Made by a program: the position numbers and the translations under genes. A stretch of DNA of 64,000 bases from Metabacillus niabensis (GTDB lineage: Bacteria > Bacillota > Bacilli > Bacillales > Bacillaceae). Shown one piece after another: positions 34,112 through 42,966 of this stretch. Below the pieces are notes generated by a model. It was not told where the DNA came from and ran no database searches. It saw nothing but the letters and a program-made list of their open reading frames with translations. The stretch's first letter is position 1. Each line of letters opens with the position of its first letter. The stretch lies in assembly GCF_020524345.1 (NCBI RefSeq), contig NZ_JAIVLH010000022.1, positions 36,317 through 100,316 of the forward strand. The letters are read 5' to 3'.

Positions 34112-35014
34112 ATGGCACTACTTACGAAAAAAGGGAAAAATATAAATGATATGATTTTTGATCTATTTATCTATGTAATATGTGCAATAGTATTTTTAAT
34201 TATCGCATATCCGCTATATTTTGTTGTTATTGCTTCTGTAAGTGATTCAACCCTTGTATCTACAGGGAAAGTACTGTTATTTCCAAAAGGGTTTAGTTTA
34301 TTTGGATATCAAGAAATTTTTCAGGATGCAAGGATTTGGATTGGTTATAAAAATACAATGATTTACTCTCTTTTAGGTACGTTTGTTAATTTATTACTAA
34401 CACTGCCAGCTGCTTATGTGTTATCAAGAAAAGAATTTCGTGCAAGACGAATTTTAATGTTCTTCTTTGTTTTTACAATGTTTTTTAATGGAGGGTTAAT
34501 CCCAACGTACTTATTAATGAAAGATTTACAGCTAATTGACACCATGTGGGTGTTTATTATTCCTTTCTCAGTAAATGTGTTTAATTTAATCATTACTAGG
34601 ACATTTTTTGAGACAAACATACCAAATGAATTATATGAAGCCGCATCAATTGATGGATGTAATCACTTTACATTTTTCCTTAAGGTTGTGATGCCTCTCT
34701 CAAAGGCAGTTGTATCTGTAATTGGACTTTACTATTTAGTGTGGCACTGGAACGATTTCTTTACAGGATTAATTTATATACGAGACTATAGTCTACAGCC
34801 ATTGCAAATTGTATTAAGAGATATTCTGCTTTCTAATCAGGTGTTCGCCGAAGGAGCGGGAAGTGGTGGTGCAGCTGGTGGATATGCTCAAAGATATGCG
34901 GATCAAATTAAGTATGGGGTTATTATTATTTCAACACTTCCGATCTTAATTGTCTATCCATTTATCCAAAAGTATTTTGAAAAAGGAGTCATGATTGGAT
35001 CAGTAAAGGGATGA
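34112..35014 (+). CDS. Carbohydrate ABC permease (LplC/YtcP type)
   Basis: 300-residue MalG-branch permease with about six TM helices. EAA loop LYEAASIDGCNHFTFFLKVVMP; typical end YPFIQKYFEKGVMIGSVKG. The Gly/Ala-rich insert AEGAGSGGAAGGYAQRY in the last third is unusual in length for the loop before the final helix. The start at 34112 is chosen because GGAGGGAGGAG lies between the earlier ATG (34094) and this one. Confidence 0.9.
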   Translation: MALLTKKGKNINDMIFDLFIYVICAIVFLIIAYPLYFVVIASVSDSTLVSTGKVLLFPKGFSLFGYQEIFQDARIWIGYKNTMIYSLLGTFVNLLLTLPAAYVLSRKEFRARRILMFFFVFTMFFNGGLIPTYLLMKDLQLIDTMWVFIIPFSVNVFNLIITRTFFETNIPNELYEAASIDGCNHFTFFLKVVMPLSKAVVSVIGLYYLVWHWNDFFTGLIYIRDYSLQPLQIVLRDILLSNQVFAEGAGSGGAAGGYAQRYADQIKYGVIIISTLPILIVYPFIQKYFEKGVMIGSVKG

Positions 35015-35024
35015 AAAAGAGAAC

Positions 35025-35057
35025 AAAGCTATTGATATTCTATCGATAGCTTTTTAT
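35025..35057 (+). terminator. Intra-operon hairpin
   Basis: AAAGCTATTGATA / TATCGATAGCTTTT with T tail between the permease and the YesL-like gene; probably a partial terminator. Confidence 0.65.
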
Positions 35058-35072
35058 ATGGAGGGCAGGAGG

Positions 35073-35714
35073 ATGAAAGGATTAGGAATTAAGTATGTTC
35101 AATTAGGAGAATGGTGTTTGAATTTGTTTCTATTAAACTGTTTATGGTTTATATTTTCACTAGTTGGCGTGTTTTTATTAGGGGTTTTTCCTGCAACTGT
35201 TGCCCTTTTTGCAGTTCTAAGGAAATTAACGATGGAATCAAAAGAAGAAGTGCGGATCTTTCACCTCTTCTGGAAAACGTATAAATCAGAGTTTATAAGA
35301 GGTAATATCCTTGGATATGTTTGGGCAATTTTAGGGGCGGCTCTTTTAATTGATGTGAGGGTTTTGCATCAGGTTGAGATGACTTTTATTCATCAAGCAT
35401 TAACCATTACTCTCTATTTACTTCTTGTTTTATACTTGTTTATCACATTCTATCTATTTCCTATTTATGTGCACTATAATTTAAAATTTCTAGAGTATTA
35501 TAAGTATGCCTTTGTTCTTGTAATAGGAAGACCAATCAAAACAATCCTCTTATTTGCTTCAATGTTACTTATCTATTTTCTATTTTCGCTTATTCCGGGG
35601 CTAATACCTGTCTTTGGAGTTAGCTTTATCGGATTTGTCTTGATGAAGATGACATCTTCATCATTGAAGAAAAACAACCATTCTCATATCGAAGAAGTAG
35701 AATCCTTTAGCTAG
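35073..35714 (+). CDS. YesL-like DUF624 membrane protein
   Basis: 213 residues, four to five TM helices. The N-terminal DUF624 pattern is LNLFLLNCLWFIFSLVGVFL then GVFPATVALFAV. It accompanies the LplB/LplC-type importer as in the pectin locus (9497). GGAGGG ends seven bases before the ATG at 35073; the earlier in-frame ATG at 35058 lies upstream of that site, so it was not used. Role unknown. Confidence 0.82.
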   Translation: MKGLGIKYVQLGEWCLNLFLLNCLWFIFSLVGVFLLGVFPATVALFAVLRKLTMESKEEVRIFHLFWKTYKSEFIRGNILGYVWAILGAALLIDVRVLHQVEMTFIHQALTITLYLLLVLYLFITFYLFPIYVHYNLKFLEYYKYAFVLVIGRPIKTILLFASMLLIYFLFSLIPGLIPVFGVSFIGFVLMKMTSSSLKKNNHSHIEEVESFS

Positions 35715-35744
35715 TACGAAAATTTGCCTATTCCTTTCATGTTA

Positions 35745-35773
35745 TTGACAGAAAAAGTATGATATGATATTAA
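35745..35773 (+). promoter_or_regulatory. Sigma-A promoter of htpG
   Basis: Consensus -35 TTGACA (35745-35750), 17-bp spacer, -10 TATTAA (35768-35773). It directly precedes the CIRCE element. Confidence 0.7.
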
Positions 35774-35783
35774 AATGTATATG

Positions 35784-35810
35784 TTAGCACTCTGGTGATT
35801 AGAGTGCTAA
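35784..35810 (+). promoter_or_regulatory. CIRCE element (HrcA operator)
   Basis: Perfect TTAGCACTC-N9-GAGTGCTAA, placed at the expected transcription start region of htpG, so HrcA should repress this gene without heat stress. Confidence 0.95.
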
Positions 35811-35850
35811 TTGTTATGAAGTTGCTGAAACATTGAAAGGAGAGATTAAA

Positions 35851-37731
35851 TTGACGAAAAAACAATTTAAAGCAGAATCCAAACGACTTTTAGAAATGAT
35901 GATTAACTCTATTTACTCTCAACGTGAGGTATTTTTAAGGGAGTTGATTTCAAATGCCAGTGATGCGATCGATAAAATTTATTACAAAGCATTAACTGAT
36001 GACTCACTAACTTTTAATAAAGATAGCTATTATATTAAAATTACAGCTAATAAAGAAAATCGCACACTAACGATTACTGATACTGGAATTGGTATGACGA
36101 AAGATGAACTAGAAAATAATTTGGGTGTTATTGCAAAAAGTGGCTCTTTAGCATTTAAAAAGGAAAACGAATCAAAGGATGGCCACGATATCATCGGGCA
36201 ATTCGGAGTGGGTTTTTATGCTGCTTTTATGGTAGCCGATGTTGTTACAGTAATTAGTAAAGCACTTGGAAGTGATGAAGCGTATAAATGGGAATCTGAA
36301 GGTGCAGAAGGTTATACAATTGAACCGTATGAAAAAGAGACTGTCGGCACAGAGATTATTCTAAAAATCAAAGAAAGTGCTGAAGAAGAAAGCTATGATG
36401 AATTTTTAGAAGAATATACGTTAAAAACGATTATTAAAAAATACTCTGACTTTATTCGTTATCCAATCAAGATGGATGTATCAGGACAACGTCCAAAAGA
36501 GGGAACAGAAGATGAATTAGAAGAGTACACGGAAGAGCAAGTTATTAATAGTATGGTGCCGATCTGGAGAAAAAATAAGAGTGAATTAACGGATGAAGAC
36601 TATGAGTCATTCTATCATGAAAAGCACTACGGCTTTGATAAACCGATTAAACATATTCATATTAATGTTGACGGTACTGTTCGTTACAATGCCATTCTTT
36701 ATATTCCTGGACAAACTCCATTTGACTTCTATTCTAAGGAATATGAAAAAGGGCTTGAACTTTATTCAAATGGTGTCTTAATTATGAATAAATGTGCAGA
36801 GCTATTACCTGATTACTTCAGCTTTGTAAAAGGTATGGTAGACTCTGAGGATTTATCTCTAAATATTTCAAGGGAAATTTTGCAACAGGATCGTCAAGTA
36901 AAGTTCATTGCGAAAAATATAAGCAAAAAAATTAAAAATGAATTAAAAAGTCTCATGAAAAATGATCGTGAAAAATATGAGGAGTTTTATAAATCCTTTG
37001 GAAGACAGCTAAAATTTGGAGTATACAATGATTTTGGAAGTAACAAAGAAGTTCTTCAGGACTTATTAATGTTCTACTCTTCAAAAGAGAAAAAACTTGT
37101 TTCACTTGATGACTATGTATCAAGAATGCCTGAGGATCAAAAATATATTTATTATGCTACAGGTGAATCAATTGAGAGAATTGAAAAACTTCCTCAAACA
37201 GAGATGGTGGCTGAAAAAGGCTATGAAATTCTATATTTTACAGAGGATATTGATGAATTCGCGATTAAAATGCTTATGACTTATAATGAAAAAGAATTTA
37301 AATCCGTTTCAAGCGGTGACTTGGGAATTGAATCAGAAGAAGATCAAAAGCAAACAGAAACGGAACAAACTGAAAATAAAGATCTCTTTGATTTAATGAA
37401 AGAAGTATTAGCAGGAAAAGTATCCGATGTAAAGCTTTCAAAACGATTAAAATCTCATCCGGTATGCTTATCAACTGTTGGTGAAGTAACAATTGAGATG
37501 GAAAAGGTTTTAAGTGCAATGCCTGATAATCAAAATGTAAAGGCTGAGAAAGTATTGGAAATTAACAGCAATCACGAAGTATTCCAATCATTGAAAAACG
37601 CCTTTGATCAGGATAAAGAAAAAGTGAAATTATATACGAACCTTCTCTATAATCAGGCGTTATTAATTGAAGGCTTACCAATTCAGGATCCAGTTGAATT
37701 TACAAATGATATGTGTAAAGTAATGGTGTAA
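35851..37731 (+). CDS. htpG: Molecular chaperone HtpG (Hsp90)
   Basis: 626 residues, the length I recall for B. subtilis HtpG. GHKL ATPase N-domain with [26 protein letters not shown] and [13 protein letters not shown]; middle domain with the catalytic-loop region and [20 protein letters not shown]-terminal dimerisation domain. A cytoplasmic homodimeric chaperone. TTG start at 35851 chosen because AAAGGAGAG lies 8 bases upstream; the frame is open from 35833 but that codon precedes the ribosome site. Controlled by the CIRCE at 35784. A strong terminator follows. Confidence 0.97.
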   Translation: MTKKQFKAESKRLLEMMINSIYSQREVFLRELISNASDAIDKIYYKALTDDSLTFNKDSYYIKITANKENRTLTITDTGIGMTKDELENNLGVIAKSGSLAFKKENESKDGHDIIGQFGVGFYAAFMVADVVTVISKALGSDEAYKWESEGAEGYTIEPYEKETVGTEIILKIKESAEEESYDEFLEEYTLKTIIKKYSDFIRYPIKMDVSGQRPKEGTEDELEEYTEEQVINSMVPIWRKNKSELTDEDYESFYHEKHYGFDKPIKHIHINVDGTVRYNAILYIPGQTPFDFYSKEYEKGLELYSNGVLIMNKCAELLPDYFSFVKGMVDSEDLSLNISREILQQDRQVKFIAKNISKKIKNELKSLMKNDREKYEEFYKSFGRQLKFGVYNDFGSNKEVLQDLLMFYSSKEKKLVSLDDYVSRMPEDQKYIYYATGESIERIEKLPQTEMVAEKGYEILYFTEDIDEFAIKMLMTYNEKEFKSVSSGDLGIESEEDQKQTETEQTENKDLFDLMKEVLAGKVSDVKLSKRLKSHPVCLSTVGEVTIEMEKVLSAMPDNQNVKAEKVLEINSNHEVFQSLKNAFDQDKEKVKLYTNLLYNQALLIEGLPIQDPVEFTNDMCKVMV

Positions 37732-37732
37732 A

Positions 37733-37776
37733 AAACAACAGCCTCTTTCCTTTGAGAAAGAGGCTGTTGTTTTTTG
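37733..37776 (+). terminator. Strong intrinsic terminator
   Basis: Perfect arms AACAACAGCCTCTTTC / GAAAGAGGCTGTTGTT and TTTT tail. The following 37777-38065 is AT-rich intergenic DNA; I see only an imperfect dyad TGTTACA/TGAAACA at 37930-37953. Confidence 0.85.
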
Positions 37777-38065
37777 TTCTGCGTCCAATTTATGAATAAA
37801 TATTATTGTTCAATGTAATATAATCTAACAAAAAGTCTGAATTTTTAGTTAATTTAAACAAAAGGATTTCTTCTTTTTAATAGATACGTCAATGATTATT
37901 AGAAAATTTTATATTAGAATGGGGACAGATGTTACATTTGTTAACGTGAAACAGATCGAATTTTAAAATTGTCGATAAAGTTATGAAAGGTATTGTTAGA
38001 AAATATGACAATAAAAATTGATGAAGGTTTCTACATTAAAAATCCTAGTTGAAAGGTTGATGGCG

Positions 38066-38890
38066 ATGCTGAATGAAAGGTATAAGGGGATTGCATTTGA
38101 AAAGAGGTTTCTGCCTCGTTTAACAACAGAGGAAGTGAAGGAATTGAGTAAGGAAGATGCATTGATCATATTACCTATTGGAGCGATTGAACAGCATGGC
38201 CCCCATTTACCAATTTATACGGATACTTTGATTGGAGAAGGATTGTTAAATCAGGCATTAGAATTGCTGGATGAGGAAGATAATATCTGGGTATTGCCAC
38301 CATTGCCGTATGGAAAGAGTACGGAGCACCTAGGTATGCCTGGTACGATGACATTATCTGCTGCTACCTTACAAGCTGTTGTCACGGATATAGCGAAAAG
38401 TGTTCATGCAAGTGGATTTAAAAGACTTCTCTTATTTAATACACATGGAGGAAATCATGATTTATTAAATATGATCTCGAGAGAAATTAGAATTGAGACA
38501 GGTATGATGGTGTTCCGATTAAATCCTGGTTCATCGAAAACAAATGACCTCATCACTGAGCGTGAACAAAAATTTGGCATACATGGGGGAGATGTGGAAA
38601 CTTCTATGGTACTGGACTTTAAAAATAACTGGGTTCACCCTGATAAATCTCCTACTGAGTTTGTAAAATTGCCAGAGGATACAAAGCATCTTTATTTAAA
38701 AGGAACCAGCTATTTTGCTTGGGTGATTAATGATATCTCTACTACAGGAGTTGCAGGAGATGCAACTCTAGCTACCATAGAGAAAGGGATGGAGATTAAT
38801 CGATATGTTTCTGAATCAATTGCTGAAGCATTAAGAGAAATGCGAAACTTTGATATTGATAGGTTAACAAATAAAATGGTGAAACAGTAG
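38066..38890 (+). CDS. Creatininase-family amidohydrolase
   Basis: About 274 residues. Metal-binding residues typical of the family: IGAIEQHGPHLPIYTDT (Glu, His, Asp), NTHGGNHDLL (His) and GIHGGDVETSMVL (Glu). Members open cyclic amides or formamides: creatininase, the FAPy deformylase ArfB, and peptide-tail trimming by MftE. The N-terminus LPRLTTEEVKELSKEDALIILP fits the family. GAAAGG lies nine bases before the ATG at 38066; an earlier in-frame TTG (38018) has no ribosome site. It is first in a plus-strand operon with a NitT-type importer, an FAD oxidase and two CodA-like enzymes. Substrate unknown. Confidence 0.82.
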   Translation: MLNERYKGIAFEKRFLPRLTTEEVKELSKEDALIILPIGAIEQHGPHLPIYTDTLIGEGLLNQALELLDEEDNIWVLPPLPYGKSTEHLGMPGTMTLSAATLQAVVTDIAKSVHASGFKRLLLFNTHGGNHDLLNMISREIRIETGMMVFRLNPGSSKTNDLITEREQKFGIHGGDVETSMVLDFKNNWVHPDKSPTEFVKLPEDTKHLYLKGTSYFAWVINDISTTGVAGDATLATIEKGMEINRYVSESIAEALREMRNFDIDRLTNKMVKQ

Positions 38891-38898
38891 AGGGGGCG

Positions 38899-39708
38899 AT
38901 GGTGTTGAAGCAGGAAATGCCTACATTAACAAAACCAAAGCAACATAATCGAGAACGTCCAGTTGTTTTTATGGAAAATGTGAGCAAAGTATACCCTAAT
39001 GGAAAAACAGCTGTTCAAAATGTTAGCTTAGAGATTGAGGAAGGGGAATTTATATCATTTGTTGGTCCTTCTGGTTGTGGGAAATCGACAATATTTAATA
39101 TGATTTCCGGGATTATTGAGCATTCTGTAGGAAAACTGGAGATCCTTGGGACAACACCAACATTAGCAAGACAACAAAGCACAGATGTGTCATTTGTTTT
39201 TCAAGAGCCTACTCTTTTACCATGGCGCTCTGTATTAGAAAATGTCATGCTTCCTTTAGAATTTAGACATGTAACAAAGCAGGAAAAGCTTGAGAAAGCT
39301 CACCATGTCCTTAAAATGGTTGGATTATCAGAATATACAAAGGCGCTACCTCGAGAACTTTCGGGGGGAATGAAAATGCGTGTTTCAATTGCAAGGGCGC
39401 TTGTGTCAAAACCGAAATTATTATTAATGGACGAACCATTCGGGGCCCTGGATGAGATTACAAGGCAAAACTTACAATCAGAACTCCTAAGAATTTGGGA
39501 GACCGAAAAGATGACAGTCTTATTTATTACTCATAATGTGTTTGAAGCCGTGTATTTATCAACAAAAATTGCGGTTATGACGCCTAGTCCTGGAAAAGTT
39601 GAATCAGTTGTAGAGGTCCCCCTCCCATTTCCGCGGAATGAAGACCTTAGAACATCACATCAATTTAGTGATATTGCAGCAAAAGTATCACAAGACTTAA
39701 AGTTTTAA
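38899..39708 (+). CDS. NitT/TauT-family ABC transporter ATPase
   Basis: 269 residues: Walker A VGPSGCGKSTIF (about 58-66), Q-loop FVFQEPTLLPW, signature LSGGMKMRVSIARAL, Walker B LLLMDEPFGALDE, H-loop FITHNVFEAV. Closest in style to SsuB/TauB/ThiZ. AGGGGG is only two bases before the ATG at 38899, so the in-frame TTG at 38905 may be the real start. It pairs with the permease at 41076 and the binding protein at 41943. Confidence 0.9.
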   Translation: MVLKQEMPTLTKPKQHNRERPVVFMENVSKVYPNGKTAVQNVSLEIEEGEFISFVGPSGCGKSTIFNMISGIIEHSVGKLEILGTTPTLARQQSTDVSFVFQEPTLLPWRSVLENVMLPLEFRHVTKQEKLEKAHHVLKMVGLSEYTKALPRELSGGMKMRVSIARALVSKPKLLLMDEPFGALDEITRQNLQSELLRIWETEKMTVLFITHNVFEAVYLSTKIAVMTPSPGKVESVVEVPLPFPRNEDLRTSHQFSDIAAKVSQDLKF

Positions 39709-39723
39709 AAGGAGGGAAAACGT

Positions 39724-41058
39724 ATGTGGATAAAACAGTTAATGGAGTTATTAGGAGAAGAAAAGGTATTAATCTCAGAAGCTGTTAAAGAACGATTATC
39801 TAAAGACTATTATTGGTATTCCCCAGTACTTTATCAACAATTAAAGGAAAAACGAGCAGATTGTGCCATCCAGCCTGAATCAATTGATGAAGTAGGAAAG
39901 ATTGTTGCCTTTGCGGTGAAGAATCGTGTTCCTATTACAGTAAGGGGAGCTGGAACTGGTAATTACGGTCAGGCTATACCATTGGAGGGGGGAATTGTTT
40001 TAGATGTAACAAAGCTTGATCATATCATAGAGATAAGAGAAGGAAATGCTCATGTTCAAGCAGGAGTGAAGCTTGGTGTATTAGAAAAAAACTTGCGACA
40101 ACAAGGAAAGGAATTAAGAATTTACCCTAGTACCTATATGAAAGCGACAGTAGGAGGATTTTTATGTGGAGGATCAGGAGGTATTGGGTCTATTAGATGG
40201 GGCAATTTATGGGATGGTAATATACAATCTATTACTGTTATGACCATTGAAGAGGAGCCTCAACTACTAACAGTAAGTGGCGAGGAAATGGAGACATATA
40301 TCCATAACTACGGAACAACAGGCATTGTTGTAGAGGCGACTTTATTTATTGAACCAAAAACAGATTGGGCTCAGCATATTGTTTCATTTGATGAATTTCA
40401 AAAGGCTGTTGAGTTCAGTGATGCCCTTGCACATAATGAAGCGATTATTAAACGATTAGTGTCAGTTTGTGAATGGCCAATTCCGTCACATTTCCCAGGT
40501 TTAAAGAAATTCCTTCAAGATGGGAAATCGATCGTTATGTTGGAAATTGATGAAGGGGCAGAAGAGAAGTTAGAGCAGCTTGCTAAAGAATATCATGGAG
40601 AAATAACGTTTAAAATACCTGTTGAAAACTATCAAAAAGGGTTGAAACTTTCAGATTTCACTTGGAACCATGCCACATTATGGGCACATAAACATGGTGA
40701 GAATATCACCTATTTACAAGCTAGATTTGATAAGAATAGGATATTTGAGCAAATGGATGCGATTCGTATGAAATATGGTTATGAAGTACAATTTCATTTT
40801 GAATTTATTAAGATTAAAGGTGAGATTACTCCCGCCTCTCTTCCGGTTCTCATTTATCAATCAGAAGATAGGTTAAATGAAATCATTGACTATTTCGAAA
40901 GTGTAGGGGTCCAAATTAATAATCCCCATACTTATCTGCTGGGCTTTGGAGGTTATAATTTAAGAATGAAGGAAATAGAAAAAATGAAAAAGAAAAATGA
41001 TCCTTTCAATTTATTGAATCCCGGGAAAATTCCAAGTAATAAAGAAATAGTTCAATAG
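39724..41058 (+). CDS. FAD-binding oxidase (FAD_binding_4, glycolate oxidase GlcD-like)
   Basis: 444-residue flavoprotein of the PCMH/VAO family: ITVRGAGTGNYGQAIPLEGG pyrophosphate loop (about 74-93), TKLDHIIEIREGNAHVQAG, TVGGFLCGGSGGIGS. The C-terminal substrate domain differs from GlcD and ends LLNPGKIP as in the family. It would oxidise a small alcohol, 2-hydroxy acid or heterocycle. Being inside the importer operon, between ATPase and permease, it probably acts on the imported compound. AAAGGAGGG precedes the ATG. Confidence 0.82.
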   Translation: MWIKQLMELLGEEKVLISEAVKERLSKDYYWYSPVLYQQLKEKRADCAIQPESIDEVGKIVAFAVKNRVPITVRGAGTGNYGQAIPLEGGIVLDVTKLDHIIEIREGNAHVQAGVKLGVLEKNLRQQGKELRIYPSTYMKATVGGFLCGGSGGIGSIRWGNLWDGNIQSITVMTIEEEPQLLTVSGEEMETYIHNYGTTGIVVEATLFIEPKTDWAQHIVSFDEFQKAVEFSDALAHNEAIIKRLVSVCEWPIPSHFPGLKKFLQDGKSIVMLEIDEGAEEKLEQLAKEYHGEITFKIPVENYQKGLKLSDFTWNHATLWAHKHGENITYLQARFDKNRIFEQMDAIRMKYGYEVQFHFEFIKIKGEITPASLPVLIYQSEDRLNEIIDYFESVGVQINNPHTYLLGFGGYNLRMKEIEKMKKKNDPFNLLNPGKIPSNKEIVQ

Positions 41059-41075
41059 AAAAGGAGGTTATTTTC

Positions 41076-41918
41076 ATGGAACATACTCAACTAGAGGTTT
41101 CTAGTGTACCTTTGAAGAAGAGTAAGGATAAAAAACTGAATATTCCAAATAATATTATACCTCCAGTCGTTGTATTTGTTTTATTTCTCTCTTTTTGGCA
41201 ATTTGGAGCACAGATTCTTCAAATTCCTAACTATTTATTACCAAAGCCAACCGATATCGTTCAAGCTGCAGTGAATAATTGGGAAAACCTAAGCACAGCT
41301 GTTTTAACGACGATTACAGAAGCTGTTGTTGGGTTTGTGTTTAGTGTAATAGGTGGTGTTTTAGGGGCAATTATTATGGCAAGTTCTAAGTTATTGGAGA
41401 AAAGCTTATATCCTTATGCCATTCTATTGCAAACCATTCCGATTGTAGCGATTGCTCCGATTATTGTCATTTGGTTTGGTTCAGGTATGAATGCGATCGT
41501 TATTATAGCATTTACGATTGGATTTTTCCCCATGCTATCTAATACATTAATTGGCCTTAATTCTACTAACAGTGGAATGATACACTTGCTCAAACTCTAT
41601 CAAGCTTCTAAATGGCAAATAATGTGGAAGGTTCGTATACCAGCGGCATTACCCTATATAATGGCCGGTTTGAAGATATCTTGTACATTAGCAGTTATTG
41701 GGGCAATTGTTGGAGAATATATCGCCGGTATTGGAGGCGGTGCTGGGGGAATCGGGTATGCAATCACTGTTGCATCCTCAAGGTTAGAGACAGCCTATCT
41801 CTTTGCCTGTGGAATTTCAGCTGCCATCTTGGGTATCGTCTTTTTCCTCATTGTGAACTTGATTTCAAAGCTGTTACTAGGTTCTTGGCATGAATCAGAA
41901 ATGAAAAAACAAAACTAA
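41076..41918 (+). CDS. NitT/TauT-family ABC transporter permease
   Basis: 280-residue permease with about six TM helices, EAA-type loop LLKLYQASKWQIMWKVRIPAALPYIMAGLK, and PIVAIAPIIVIWFGSG, as in SsuC, TauC and ThiX. AAAGGAGG is well placed. It moves the compound captured by the lipoprotein at 41943. Confidence 0.9.
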   Translation: MEHTQLEVSSVPLKKSKDKKLNIPNNIIPPVVVFVLFLSFWQFGAQILQIPNYLLPKPTDIVQAAVNNWENLSTAVLTTITEAVVGFVFSVIGGVLGAIIMASSKLLEKSLYPYAILLQTIPIVAIAPIIVIWFGSGMNAIVIIAFTIGFFPMLSNTLIGLNSTNSGMIHLLKLYQASKWQIMWKVRIPAALPYIMAGLKISCTLAVIGAIVGEYIAGIGGGAGGIGYAITVASSRLETAYLFACGISAAILGIVFFLIVNLISKLLLGSWHESEMKKQN

Positions 41919-41942
41919 ACCGAATATGCAGGGGGTTATACG

Positions 41943-42965
41943 ATGAAAAGGAAAGTAATGGCTAAGTTTGGTGTGTTGGTTAGTATTTTGTCTCTATTAC
42001 TTCTAGCAGCCTGTGGCAGCACAGAATCCTCTAGTTCTAGTACTGATTCTGATAGTGAAGAGAAAGCAGATGAAAGCAAAGAATTGGGGGAGGCGAAACT
42101 TGTAACAAATTGGTTTGCCCAACCTGAGCATGGAGGAAACTACGCTGCATTACAGCAAGGTTTTTATAAGGAAGAAGGATTGGAGATGACGATAGAGCCT
42201 GGTGGTCCCCAGGTTTCAGCTACCCAAATTGTTGCATCAGGTGAAGCTCAATTTGGATATACTCAAGCGGAAGATCTATTAATTGCTCGTGACAAAGGAA
42301 TTCCACTTGTAGCAATCGGGGCTATCTTCCAAAAAAGCCCTCAAGTATTAATTACTCATGAAGGAACCGTGGCTGATTTTGGAGATCTTGATGGAAAAAC
42401 GGTTTATACAGCTCCAGGGAGCGGATATTGGGAATATATCAAATCTGCCTATGATCTCACTAAAGTAAAGGAAATGTCATATACTGGTTCTCTAGCAACA
42501 TTTATTGAAGATGAGAATGCTGTTACACAAGGTTATGTAACATCTGAGCCATACTCATTAGATGAGCAAGGAGTTAATAATGATTATCTCTTTATTCATG
42601 ATTCAGGATTTGAAACGTATGCAAACATTATTTTTACTACAGAAAAAGTAATAAAAGAAAACCCGGAGCTTGTGCAAGCGTTTATGGATGCAACTGTTAA
42701 GGGGTGGGAATTCTATCGAGATAACTGGTCAGATGTGAATCCATATATTAAGGAAGCGAACCCTGAATTAACATTAGAAAAAATGGAATATGGAGCGAAA
42801 GCAGAGGAAGAACTAATCTTTGGCGGAGACGCTGAAGAGCATGGATTTGGGTATATGTCAGAAGAGCGATGGAGCATGCTTCAGGAGGAGCTGTTAAAAT
42901 TAGATATTATCAAAAATGAAGATGATGTTTCAAAAGCTTTTACAACGGAATTCCTGGAGCAATAA
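41943..42965 (+). CDS. NMT1/ThiY-type solute-binding lipoprotein
   Basis: 340 residues; signal peptide ending LLLLAAC (lipobox), Ser-rich linker, and NMT1/THI5-like fold: KLVTNWFAQPEHGGNYAALQ, EEGLEMTIEPGGPQV, ALQQGFYKEEG, VASGEAQFGYTQAEDLLIARDKGIPLVAIG (parts). Family members bind aromatic or heterocyclic small molecules (N-formyl-aminopyrimidine, sulfonates, nitrate). Specificity not visible here. Its 3' end is followed at one base by the first CodA-like gene. Confidence 0.88.
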   Translation: MKRKVMAKFGVLVSILSLLLLAACGSTESSSSSTDSDSEEKADESKELGEAKLVTNWFAQPEHGGNYAALQQGFYKEEGLEMTIEPGGPQVSATQIVASGEAQFGYTQAEDLLIARDKGIPLVAIGAIFQKSPQVLITHEGTVADFGDLDGKTVYTAPGSGYWEYIKSAYDLTKVKEMSYTGSLATFIEDENAVTQGYVTSEPYSLDEQGVNNDYLFIHDSGFETYANIIFTTEKVIKENPELVQAFMDATVKGWEFYRDNWSDVNPYIKEANPELTLEKMEYGAKAEEELIFGGDAEEHGFGYMSEERWSMLQEELLKLDIIKNEDDVSKAFTTEFLEQ

Positions 42966-42966
42966 C

